Assembly: GCA_025403435.1 (NCBI GenBank)
Contig: CM046348.1
Coordinates: 20,373,679-20,437,678, forward strand
Origin: Artocarpus heterophyllus
Lineage: Eukaryota; Streptophyta; Magnoliopsida; Rosales; Moraceae
Direction of reading: 5' to 3'
DNA length: 64,000 nucleotides
Shown: positions 23,880 through 34,690 of the stretch, piece by piece
Numbering within the stretch: position 1 is the first letter of the stretch
Layout of the letters: each line of letters begins with the position of its first letter
The notes under the pieces: generated by a model
What the model saw: the letters and a program-made list of their open reading frames with translations, nothing else
The model's database searches: none
Told to the model about the DNA's origin: nothing
Translations under genes and position numbers: made by a program

Positions 23880-25185
23880 CCAATACACTCTCTCTTCTTC
23901 ACCGTCGCACCAATGGCTGCCTCAAAACTTTCTTCAATACCTCAGGTGAGAGTAATTTAGAATCTCAGATGCAATTTTTACATGCCTATGATCTTCAAGA
24001 GAGAGAGAAGAAAAAAAGCAGTGACTGTTAGTAAGTTTTTACTAAAACTTCTTGATTTGCATCTTTACTTTTCAGTTCACATATGGATATATTGATTGAA
24101 ATTAGACTTATTATTTCAGTTTCTTCAAATCACATGACTCTATAATATTTCTGCGTACCATCTCTTAGTTAGAAATTCATTTTTTCTTAAAAAGATATGC
24201 AATATGGTAGACTGAAAAATAAAAACCAAGAAGAAATTAAGAAGCCACTGGTATAAAAATTCAATGAAAAAGGCCCAATATGAGGAAATAAATTCAATGA
24301 AAGCTTGTAGTATAAACAAGTCAGCAAACACATGTTTCTACCTGGACCTCTTTTCTTTCTCTTTTTTTTTTTTTTTTTTTCCCTCTAGTTCTACTAACCT
24401 GAACTTAGATTCTACATGGCTATTTTTAAAACGTACAGATGAGCACAGTCGAGAAGGCACTGATGTGGAATTTGCAGTAGTCATTACCGTCATGGATTTT
24501 GCTGGACCTTTCCGATAGAGATCACGGAGGAGATTGGTAAAGCAGAATCCCGTCGATATACAAACTTGACATCATCGATTTTTCACCGCGGCGCAATCTC
24601 CGCGATCCGCCGTTGATCCAAGAACCCAGCCGTTGCCCGAGAAGCTCGAATCCTTCATGATCGAGAACTTCAGATCGCGACTCGCACGATCTCCGGCGTG
24701 ACAGCTCCGTCACGAGATCCGATCAGTTCGTTGCTGTGTTCGTCACTGCAAATCACGATCTTAGAGAAGGAAATCCGTCTTCGTCCAGATCTCGGCATGG
24801 AGCAGCCGTTGTTGATCCTTGCGCCTGTCGTCGAAAACGAAAACTCCAGCATCGTCAACATCTCCTGATTCCCCAAACTCGCGATCTGCTCTGTCTTTGC
24901 CGATCTGATCTGGCCGTCATTCCTCACCGATCTGGTATGGCCGTCCTTCCTCGATGTTGATCTGGCCGGCCATGGAGGAGAAACGCAAATCAGGAAAGAG
25001 ATGAAGAAGAAGAAGAGAGAGAGAAATAAGAAAGGAGAAAAAAAGAAAAAACCAATCCACTTGGGGTATTTTGGACTTTTGCTGCTTTAAAAAATATTTA
25101 ATCTGTCAGTTTTTATACATTTTTAGAACTTCTACATTATTTAATAAGGGTGTATTGAAGGGCAAAGTCGTACAATTTCTCTATA
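22388..25185 (-). mobile_element. tandem-palindrome element, copy B
   Basis: The reverse-orientation relative of copy A. From left to right: an AT-rich end, an array (about 22553-23605) of some 13 units spaced about 84 bp with palindromes such as AATACAATATTA-6-TAATATTGTATT, a transition containing (AT)n at 23846-23876, a GC-richer block (24520-25000) with CGATC-rich words, a purine tract and an outer end whose reverse complement is AGAGAAATTG. No transposase motif is visible. Copy B is about 1 kb longer than copy A, mainly in the array and GC-rich block. Confidence 0.55.
22553..23605. repeat. array of about 13 palindromic units, period about 84 bp
   Basis: Each unit has a 28-30 bp near-perfect palindrome (AATACARTATTA, 4-6 bases, TAATAYTGTATT), then a conserved spacer with GTAAATACAAAA and ACTTCGTCGGACCG-like words. 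Successive palindromes begin near 22797, 22877, 22959, 23043, 23137, 23221, 23305, 23390, 23474 and 23557. Confidence 0.75.
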
Positions 25186-25781
25186 TTAATGGGGAGGAAG
25201 GATGGGAGCAAAGGCCGGAGGCTCAAAGGGCCCATAATGTTGTTTTTTGAAATTTGTGGTTTAATTCCTTATTTTTTCTTATTTAACCCCTCTTAATTTT
25301 GTATCTTTAAAAACAATTAAAATAACTCCATTATATATTTTCTAAAACTTTTAATTTTCTATTCACTTTTTTTTCCCCTTCCTAATCCTTTATAATTTTA
25401 AGTTTTACACAATTGTTTTGAAAGTTTCATGACTCTTCATTTTTAGTTTTGATTATACCATATAATAATAATAATAATAATTATAATTATAATTATTATT
25501 ATTATTATTATTTTGTTTGCATCTATTATAATTTCAAATATAAAACTCAAATAAAAAAATATTTTACCACTTAAGTCTATATATTTGAAAAAAAATAATT
25601 ATATATTAATAAAAATGCAAACAAAGAAAAGGTATTTTTTTAAGCTAAAACTATGATTCAACTGAAGCCCCTGAATAAAATTTTTGACTTTGTCATTGTA
25701 TATAAATACATTCTTTTAACAGATGTTCACACGTGTGTAATCAAGAATGACTAATTAGTATATTTTGGAGTCCAAATTAAA

Positions 25782-25957
25782 GGGGTGTTTGGCAGGTCGG
25801 TCCAGACCACGGTCCAGACTACTTTCTCGATTATAAACAGTGTAAAGCTCTCACATGCTACAGCAATAATTAAAAAAATCGCTACAATGTAAAGCTCTCA
25901 CATGTTAAGTTAAAAAGAGTTATAACCAACGGTTTTAACTACCTTGCCAAACACCCT
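25782..25957. mobile_element. MITE, GGGTGTTTGG family
   Basis: Starts GGGGTGTTTGGC and ends GCCAAACACCCT. The interior carries two copies of GTAAAGCTCTCACATG. It is followed after 11 bases by a second family member. Confidence 0.7.
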
Positions 25958-25968
25958 ATAAGACTAAT

Positions 25969-26131
25969 AGGATGTTTGACAAGTCTATCGGAAGTAATTA
26001 GTTCTAACCAACTGTAGTGTAAAGCTCTTAGTAGTTATGAAAAAAAGCAAAAGTTATTGTAGTGTAAAGCTCTCATATACTACAATTTTTAAATCAAAAT
26101 TTTTAGTTTTAATTGGTTTGTCAAACATCCT
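25969..26131. mobile_element. second adjacent MITE of the same family
   Basis: Starts AGGATGTTTGAC and ends GTCAAACATCCT, with the same internal phrase AGTGTAAAGCTCT twice. It lies head to tail with the preceding copy. Confidence 0.68.
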
Positions 26132-26171
26132 GTAAATGCAAAGTTGTCTATGAAAAAGGAAAAAAAAGAGT

Positions 26172-27387
26172 ATAAATTCATGCATAGTCCATGAATTCTT
26201 CTCTCTCTAAATTGGTCTTTGTACTCAATTTTGTGCCATAAACAGTCCCTAAACTTTAAAAAAAAAAAAATCTCATGAATGGTCTCTGTTAAATTTTGGA
26301 TAGAAAAAGTAAACTTTATCTCATAAACAGTCCATGAACTATCTTCTCCATCTATACATAGTCCTTATGCTAAAACTTGTACTATATTTAGTTATTATGA
26401 TAAAAAAACATATGCTAAAATTAGTTATATTGTTAAATAAACATATAAAAATAATTAAATATGCAAAATTGTACCAAATCTGTTGTCCCTAAACTAAAAA
26501 AATATATCTATATATATGCCAAATTATTTTTTTGCTACACATATTTAACATTTTTTGTCTATTTATTCAAATATATAACTTTGATTATTTTTTACAATTA
26601 GCATATTTTACCCCACCATATTGATAAATATCCCCAAATTATTTTTATGTCTTATATAATAAATTTATAAATTTGGAAATATCTTTTGTATTATATTTTA
26701 ACCAATTTATATTCTCACTAATCTGTCATTTTTTTTATTAGTAAAAATATCAAATTTGTGTAAAATGTCTAAATTACCAACAAATGGAATTAAAAAAATA
26801 AACAAAACAAAATGTTAAAACCCAACACATTCAAAATTTAACTAGGAAGACGATACTCGTTTACGCCCTAACCACTTGTTTTGAAATCTTTTAGCACCAA
26901 ACAAAGGAAAAAAGGTTCTCTAATATACCAAAATGTATGTCACGATTATTTTTTAACATTGTTTTACACACTGTAATAAGAAATAAAAAATAATATCTTT
27001 ACTTGGGGTTATTCATATATTTAATAGACATTAGTCACATAACAGATATTAGTCACTATTTCTTTTTGGTTCGAGAACTACAATTTCGTACAACTTTACA
27101 TATTTAATGTTATATATATATATATTTAACAATATATAGCATTTGTTTTGTTTTTAAAAAAAATTTAGGGACTAAATATAATGTAAATCTTAATACATGA
27201 ACTATTTATTGAGAAAGAGATAGGTCAGAGGCCATTTATGAGACAAAGTTAATTTTTTTAATCCAAGATTTAACAGAAAAATCATTTATGAGACATTTTT
27301 AAATTTGGAGACTATTTATAAGGTAAAATTAACTATAAAAACTAATTCTAAAAAAAGAAAAGGTTTAATGATTATTCATGAATTTAT
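26172..27387. mobile_element. long-TIR element of about 1.2 kb
   Basis: The left end (TAAATTCATGCATAGTCCAT, then CATAAACAGTCCCTAAACTTT, CTCATGAATGGTCTCTGTTAA) matches the reverse complement of the right end (TAAATTCATGAATAATCATT, then TATAAATAGTCTCCAAATTT, CTCATAAATGATTTTTCTGTT). The inverted arms are more than 150 bp with many mismatches, as in Mutator-like non-autonomous elements. The interior is AT-rich and codes for nothing recognisable. Confidence 0.6.
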
Positions 27388-27962
27388 TCCAAAAAAAAAA
27401 AAAAAAACACGTTTACCAACTCATTTGTCATTACCCACGTTTTTCTCCCTTAGAGCCAAATTATCATCTGCTTGTCGTCAATTGTTTTATCTTGAAACAG
27501 TCCTATTTAATAGTATGATGTTATAATCTATTACTAACAAAACATTATATTTTCTAAAAAATAAAAAAAGTAGATCCTAATCTAAAAGAAAAAATTACAT
27601 GTTATGTCATATTTTTAAAATGTGTATTTATTTATATCATACTTAAAAAAATTTATGTTATATTATTATTTATATAACATATTAAATTATAACACAAATA
27701 AATATATGTAGCATAGAGAACCCCAATCTAAAAAACACAATGACCTCTTTTATTTTTGTTCTCAAAATCTTTGAAAATATTTTCTCATATTTTTTAAAGT
27801 AAAAATTTTAAAAACATTTTCAACGTGATTCTTAAAAACTTTTCATTTTTCAAAAGAAAAAAAGTCTCACGTGTTTTAAAAGCAATACCAAATAACCCAA
27901 TATACTATAACGGCTACAGTTTTGTGGCAGCTAGCTCTGCCCAGGGGCACGAAATTCTGAGG

Positions 27963-28232
27963 TAATTTTAAAAAGTAACTTTAAAGAAAAATGAATTTTC
28001 GTAAATGATTTTTTTTGATAGTTTTTGACGTAAAAAAATATATTTTTTAAGCATGAAAACTGCTTCAGTTTTTTTTTTTACTCTGTTGAGATTTATTTAT
28101 TTGTTACAGTTATTTTTATCTTTTTTAAAAAAAATTGAGACAATTTATTTATCTAAAAAAACATATTTTTTTATGTAAAAAAAAAAAAGAAGATCATTTT
28201 TTCAATTAGGAATGTTTTTTTGCCCTTTTGTC
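27963..28232 (-). mobile_element. interspersed repeat, copy 2
   Basis: Reverse-complement partner of 4155-4430. It ends with CTTTTGTC at 28232, immediately upstream of the duplicated DREB-type locus, so it may sit in that locus's promoter. Confidence 0.65.
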
Positions 28233-28234
28233 AG

Positions 28235-29065
28235 ATTCTTCCGAAATTCTGCGTCTTCCTCTGTATGTTCTCTCTTGATGAAACCTCAATCGAAATCCAT
28301 TTCCCGTTTTGACTACCGAAAGAAAAAGACTCCATTACCCATTTATGCCAGATATTTCCATTTCCCAACCACCAACCGGACTCGATATTAACAGTTCTGA
28401 AATTAAAGATGAGGTAAAAATTTCCTTTTGTTTGAATCAAATTTGTAATTTTTCGATGTTTGTTTGTCTGGGTTCACTTTGCAATTTTCCTCCCTCCTCT
28501 CTCTCTTTTTCTAGAGTTGCTTGACAAGAATCTTCCTGTATCTGGACTTGTATGATTTATAGATGATTTTATTTGACTGTCAAAGTAGGAGTTAATAAAA
28601 CTGGGAATTTGGTACTTGAAATGGGTTTCCTATCGTTAGCGTTTTTCTTTTTCTTGATTTGTATCACATTTTATAAATCTTTGCTCTGAATTGACGAGAT
28701 TTTTTTTTTCTTTTTAGAGGAAAAATGGTAGAATTGATCCCTTTTTAACCCATTGGTTAACCAAAGAAAATACCAAAATTATAGTTTAGATATATGGTAT
28801 ATTTTCTCTGTTTCAGTTTAATTATGTATTGATAAGCGATTGTTGTGGAAGGTATTGTCTGCGTAAAAAGGCACATACATTGCAGTTTCTTGGGTTTCTG
28901 CGTATTTTACTGGACAGTGATTAAGTAATATAAGCCATTGAATGAGTAGTTTTGGAATGTGTTTTATTGCAAAAGACTATAACATTTCTTATTTAGCTTG
29001 TTGGCATTACACATGTTATTCTAGCTGTCTCTTTCAGTTTAGCCCGAATCTTATCATCAATTTGC
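28235..29065 (+). other. 5' leader and intron of the duplicated DREB-type locus
   Basis: It aligns with the leader and intron of the intact locus at about 42330-43020, sharing phrases such as GGGAATTTGGTACTTGAAAT and TGGAATGTGTTTTATTGCAA. A donor (GATGAG/GTAAAA near 28410) and an acceptor (TCTTTCAG near 29037) occupy the equivalent places. No coding sequence is expected. Confidence 0.65.
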
Positions 29066-29833
29066 ATGACCAGAATGGAGAATAACCATTCTAGAGGAGA
29101 TGGATCTAAAATCCTTTCCAAAACTTTGCCAAATTCGGAAGAATACAATGACTGCCTTGATTCTACCACTGGCGACTACAAACCAAGTTTTAATGTTCCT
29201 GCCATGGGTTGAAGAAAGAATGTATGAATGGTAAGGTGGGGCATGAGAATTCTCATCGTAACTTTAGGGGTGTACGGATGTGTCAAGTGGGTTGCTGAAA
29301 TTCGGCAACCTAACAAGGGTAAAAGGCTTTGGCTAGGTGCCTTCTCAACCGCCATTGAAGCTGCTCATGCTTATGATAAAGCTGCAAGGGCAATGCATGG
29401 TCCCCGTGCTCATGTCAACTTTCCTAATGTCTCTAGCTCACAAGCAACTCCCGGAAGTTCGGAGTTCTTTGGGATATCAAACAAATCAGAGGACTGTGTT
29501 GGCGAAGTAGTGATGATGCCCCTTTCCAACAATATGGAGACTCCTAATGTCTGTAGCTCACAAGCAACTCCAGGAAGTTTGGAGTTTTTTGGGACATCAA
29601 ACAAATTGGAGGATTGTGTTGGGGAAGTAGGGGTGAAACCCGTTTTCAACAACAATATGGAGATTCCTAATGTCTCAAGCTCAGAAGCAACTCCTGGAAG
29701 TTCGGAGTTCTTTGGGGCATCAAACAAATCGGAGGACCATGTTGAAGTAGTGGTGAAACCTGTTACCAACAATGTGGAGCATGAGGCTGCCGGTCATCCT
29801 GGTAAAATAGACTTGGGAAGGGAACATGGATGA
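29066..29833 (+). pseudogene. DREB2-type AP2/ERF paralogue with damaged AP2 domain
   Basis: Compared with the intact gene at 43021, this copy starts at ATG 29066 and matches its N-terminus (NNHSRGDGSK, then NDCLDST). A single missing base before GAAGAAAG causes a TGA at 29210-29212. An 8-bp deletion further on, inside the first AP2 strand, brings the frame back. The open frame 29228-29833 therefore keeps only the second part of the AP2 domain ([20 protein letters not shown] and the helix AYDKAARAM) and lacks the RGVRQRTWG strand that contacts DNA. The C-terminal module is tripled. Probably a pseudogene as a transcription factor, though the 201-codon frame could be translated or spliced onto the exons downstream. 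Confidence 0.8.
29423..29785 (+). repeat. three in-frame tandem copies of a 40-residue module
   Basis: Units begin at 29423, 29543 and 29666 (periods of 120 and 123 bp), each encoding [17 protein letters not shown], then [11 protein letters not shown] and a KPV-NN end. The intact paralogue at 43 kb has one such module ([16 protein letters not shown]). The repeat keeps the frame open, so the expansion is in whole codons. Confidence 0.85.
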
Positions 29834-30055
29834 AGAATCATTCTTAGAGTCCTTTTATTTCGTCGATGTATATCTTGCACATATGCAGGCTGAATAGGCT
29901 CCTGAATAATAGGAGCGTTGATTTATCAATTTGCATCTAGAATTCATGTGCTAAATATTATATTGAGGTGGATAATACCTTCTTACCCTGCAGTGATTGT
30001 CATAGTTTACAGCCATGTTAACCATTGTGTTATTTGTCTAATTCTTGCATTTCAG

Positions 30056-32174
30056 ACACCCTCTCTTGGATTAGCCACAAGGACTCGGCCACTTCCAATA
30101 AGCGTTCCATGCAAGCATTTGGTCAGGTACAACTTCCATGATTTTTTTGGGTTTTTTTTTTAATTAATTTTTCTTCATGTTGTGTTGCTCTTTGATTGAC
30201 TTTTGCAAATTTTGTAGCTTGAGGCTCAAGAGCGTGGGAAGGAGATTGTTGTGACTGGTGGATCCACCCCTCAGGAGAGCTCATTGCCTCGTCAGGTATA
30301 CATTTCTTATGCCATACATTTTTTTTTTTGGCAATCTCCTGACAGACGTGTGTAAAACCAGCACCTCATCATTCGAGAAAGCAGCCAAGAAACCAGCAGT
30401 CCTGAAAAGAAGACATCGGATGTCCAGGTACAATCCTCACTTCTTTCTTTTCACATGCCTTTCTTTTTCTTTTCTCATTTTCTTTTAACTGCTCTGACTT
30501 GAAACTATTGACAGCTTGAGGACCGAGAGAGAGTTGGAGGAGTTGTCATTTCTAAAGAACCCATGCCTCAAGAGAAGGCATTAGGCTTTCAGGTACCATC
30601 TTGTTCATTTGTTTTTGCATAATAATCCCACTGAGAGTTTGTCATGCATTCTAGGATGTCATTGTACATTCATTCATTCATTCATTTTTATTTAGTTATT
30701 TATTTTTTTGCTCGTCATGAAGCAAAACCATTAGGAATCAACACAAAACCATGAGAATCCATTGAGAGTCATCGCCTTGGCCAAAAGAAGTGCTGGTGTA
30801 GAGCCATTAGGAACCATTAGGAACCGTGATGTAAGCCACAAGCCATTATGTAAATTTTTTGTAGATTGTAAAACCATTTGGAACTGTCAGCAGTAGAACC
30901 TGATGAAAACCATAAGGTTCCGTAACCATGAAGCACAAACCATGAGGCACCGACGTGTAACCATTTGCATCTTGACGTAAACCAAACAGCATGAAATATA
31001 AGGCGCCGAGGCAAAACCAATAGTGCGACACAAACCATAAGGTGCAAACTGCAATCACATAGCTGTGAAGCTTAAACCAAAGGCATTAAGGCAAAGCCGT
31101 TATCATCCGGACGCAGCTGTGAAGCGTATATCAAAGGCGTCCAAACAACACCATTAGACACCGAACATGCATTTTATAAAAACTTTGCGACTCCCAAAAG
31201 TCGTGTTTGCACATGCCCCCCCCCCCCCCACAAATGTTCACAATGGCTAGTTGTTCAGAATCTCTCTTTTTGGTGCTTTTGCTGCATCTCATCACCTCTG
31301 ATTCTTTAATGTTTATTTTCTTTGCGTTTTTCAGGGGGGCAGTCATGTAGAGGAGAGCTCCCTTGGTGCATCTGGAGCAGTTCCTGCTCCACCCAAGGTC
31401 ACTTCATTGAGTGAGGAGGGTGGTCCACCCGAGGACCATTCAATGTGTCTGCAAGCCTCCTTGGAAAAAACCCACATTCAGCCTAGCCCACGAGCATTGA
31501 GAAGGAAAAGAAAGAAGTTGCAACGCAAAACAAGTGGTAATCTGCTTATTTCTAGTGACAGTGCCTCCAATGGAAATTTGCCATCTTTGGAGTGGGGATC
31601 CAATATCCATGCCTTCTTGAAATCCTTTGACACAGCAAGGGCTTATGTCCGACTTGTTGGGCAAGCAGCTAAGCACGGCGTAGAGTTTGCCATTTTCAAG
31701 GATTCATATGTGCCTTCCGACTCAATTCCATTTTTGGAGACAGCCTTTGCTCAAACTCCAGACTTCGTTCCAACGCATCGCCTATCCAATCACATTCGGT
31801 CATGCATATTATCGGATTTGGGCTTGGTTCTCTTTGAGCTCCACCACTCCTCCCTTAGTGAGATTAATGAGGCTAATCTTTTATCATGGAGAGATATATG
31901 CCGAGATGCCAAGGCACTCGGTTGCCGAGTTTCAACTTTGTCAGCCCGAATCCGAAGTGTTGCATGTGCCGTGTTCAAGAGGAAGCGTGCTCTTGAAAAC
32001 AGGGCTAAAATGAATGCTCGGTTCATGGAATTGGAGAAGGAACTGGCAGAGCTGAGGAAGCAGCTCTCTAGTCCTCCTCCTCTTGGCTCGGCGGGGGAGC
32101 ATTTGCCTGGCATTGAGAATGTGGAGTCTTTGGGGCACTTGGACGATGGCTTATATGCTGGGATGGACACTTGA
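30056..32174 (+). CDS. multi-exon gene, unknown family, coiled-coil C-terminus
   Basis: I infer exons at 30056-30126, 30218-30295, 30362-30427, 30515-30592 and 31335-32174 from AG/GT borders; the last four join in phase 0. The last exon gives 280 codons (GGSHVEESSLG onward). It has a basic patch (RALRRKRKKLQRK, a likely nuclear signal), a helical region (NIHAFLKSFDTARAYVRLVG; RLSNHIRSCILSDLGLVLFE) and a leucine-rich coiled coil (ENRAKMNARFMELEKELAEL). I do not recognise the family. The layout recalls the helical ends of plant coiled-coil/MATH-type proteins, but that is weak. The true 5' end is unknown: the first exon needs a preceding exon ending in one spare base, and the DREB-type frame upstream has such a donor at CATCCTG/GTAAAA (about 29802). 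Confidence 0.55.
30721..31150. repeat. degenerate short tandem repeats inside the large intron
   Basis: Many imperfect copies of words like AAACCATAAGG, CCATTAGGAAC and AGGCACCGA recur every 25-35 bp through this 430-bp stretch, which lies in the 742-bp intron between the fourth and fifth exons. A run of 14 Cs follows near 31217-31230. Confidence 0.55.
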
Positions 32175-32503
32175 TCACTTCTTTTCTGGTTCTTCACCCT
32201 CCTCTCTCTCTCTTTCGAACTTGGTCAGTCTTTTTGGTGTATATGGACATAGAGCATATGGATCTTCTTCTTTTTCTAGACTTGCTTGGCTTTTTGTTGG
32301 TGAGTTTGGTCATGAAAGCATATGCATGCATATTGACCTTTTGTTTTCATGGAATACCAGTAATTTGCTTTGTTGTAAACTTGTATGATAATAGTAATGA
32401 CCAGACTCGGGTGATATTTTACTTGACGAGTCCTTTTGAAATTTACTGTTTCTAGTGTGGCTTCATTGGATGTTTGTTGCAGGAAGGTAATAATCTATAT
32501 TAC

Positions 32504-32535
<32 letters not shown>

Positions 32536-34690
32536 TTATAGTTTGGTATAGAGATGGTTGAATTTGCTTAGCACAGGCTTTTCTCATTCTCTCTCTCTCT
32601 CTCTTTTCATGTACTGTTCAGTGGGACTCCCTTTGTGATTGACTTTGCTTTCAGGTGTACACCATTTTCCTGGTAGGATTTGCGTCTGGTGGCAATCCAG
32701 TCCGTCCGTACAGTGTGCTCAAACTCTTTTTTCTTTTTATTTTTTTTTGGTCCAGTCCAAAACATGCCGTTGATGTCAAGAATTTTCCTTGGCATTTTTG
32801 CTGTTGGCATAAAAATTTATTTTTTAAACTTATAAATTTATCGCAAATCACCCCTATTACAATTTACTTTTTTTGAGAGAAACTGACATGTAATTTTCAC
32901 ATGAGTCATTAATCAATGAAATGAATGACTATTTTTATGAATTTTAACCTAAATTGTTGTCATTAAGATCTTTAATTTAGTTTTATCAAAATAAAAAAAT
33001 TTGAATTAATTTTGTTTAAATATAAATTTGGGTTAATATTCATAAGAAAAGACGTTATTTATGCTCTTAGCTAACAAACACGTGAAAATTAGATGACATT
33101 TTTTGTCAAAAAAAGTAACACAATTATCAACGTGGGGATGATTGGCAACAAATTTGTATGTTTAGGGGCAAACTATTGAAATTAAAAGTTTAGGAAGTAA
33201 ATTGCTAGAAGTGATAAGTTCAGGAGTTGCAAGTGCAAAAAAAGCTTTTTCCTTTTTCCTTTTTCTCTCGGTTTTTGTTTTTTGTTTTTTGTTTTTTTAC
33301 AACATGGCAAAAAAGTTATGAGCAGCAAATAATGCAACTAGAACCATCCAATAGATCCAACCACAAAACATTACGACATAAAATGTACAACGAAAATGCA
33401 ACCATAAACCATAAAACACCAACATAAAATGCAAATCAACAAAAACACGAAACGAAAAAAAAAAAAAAAAATCTACAATCTTCAGACATTAAAAGAGATC
33501 CAAAAAGCTCAAATCTAGCCAGAAACTCAAATCTAAAGAGAGATAAAATCGATCCGTTGGTCTGCTAAGCTCAAGTCTTTGTTTGAAGAGTCTTGAGTCT
33601 AAACTCTATCTAAAGCATGAACTCTAAAAAAATAAATAAATCAAATTAAAAAAAAACTAAATCAGAAAAAAAATTGAACTAAAAACTTTCAGACCACATC
33701 AATAAGTGGTAACAATTAACAAACATCAAAATCAATACTCAATGGTCTTCTCCATTCCCCCTTTGCTGGTCGAAAGCATGTGTGTATTGAGTTCGTTAAT
33801 TTTTTTAAAAAATATGTGAATGATTTAACAAAATTATTTATTTATCTTAATATATTATTTTGTTGACGGTTTAGGGTATTGTAAAAAAAAGAGTAGTTGA
33901 GCTTAGTAAAACTGAAAAAAAAAAAATTACCGGGACAAAATTAGACGCTAAGGTATTTCAAAAATGCGCTTGAGAAAGAAAAAAAAAGTATTTGAAAGGG
34001 GGAGAGGAAAGAAATCTTTAAACATGGACACATATTGGGAAAAAAAATTATTTCAAAAAAGGCATTAGGGAAGAAAAAGTAGTCACAAGGGCCATATCTG
34101 TATAATAATAATAATAATAATTATTATTATTATTATTTTAAAAAGACTACAAGAAAAAAAAATACTTAAGTCCGGGTGCGTGTAGGAAAAGTTATTTTAA
34201 CGGGAAGAAATAAAAGAGAACTACGCACATTTTAAAATATAGATAAACAAAAGCATATGTGATGAAATGGACGTCAAACGTTTGTTTTGGTTGAGTATTG
34301 TATACATTTTGGCAAGTAGAGAATATTTAAGAATCAAATAAAAATTTAGTAGGAATCATATAAAAAAATTAAGGAAGTACACATGAAAAATAGCGATGAA
34401 AGGCCATAGAAAGGAAAAAATTAAAGCATGAAGGACTTAAAGGGAAAAAAAGACAAGCCGAGGAAGGAATAAAGAGGGAAAAAAACAGAAAGAAAATAAG
34501 AAAGAAGGATTTAAAAAGAGGAAAGGAGAAGAAGGACTAAAAACTAGGAAGACAAATCAATAAGGGACTAAAAAGTTAAAAAAAAAAACCACTTTCAACC
34601 GAAACGAATTTTTTTGGTTGAAAGTGTACGGTAGCTCATGATTGAGCCTTCTATATATTGTTGGATACACTATCTCCACCAACTTACAAA
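32175..34690. other. 3' flank and gene-free AT-rich stretch
   Basis: Contains the presumed 3' untranslated region of the preceding gene, an (AT)n tract near 32501-32528, a (CT)n tract near 32589-32603 and long A-rich tracts. An ATAATAATAATTATTATTATT palindrome lies at about 34102-34137. No gene is visible. Confidence 0.5.

Noticed and set aside
29410..29772. 120-codon minus-strand open frame over the tripled module
   Set aside because: Shadow of the plus-strand repeat units; it has no homology of its own.
31217..31230. Run of 14 C bases
   Set aside because: A simple homopolymer in an intron; possibly of assembly interest but no functional claim is justified.
31790..32197. 135-codon minus-strand and overlapping plus-strand frames in the 31-32 kb exon
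   Set aside because: They lie wholly inside the longer 280-codon exon, whose coiled-coil and basic regions make better protein sense.
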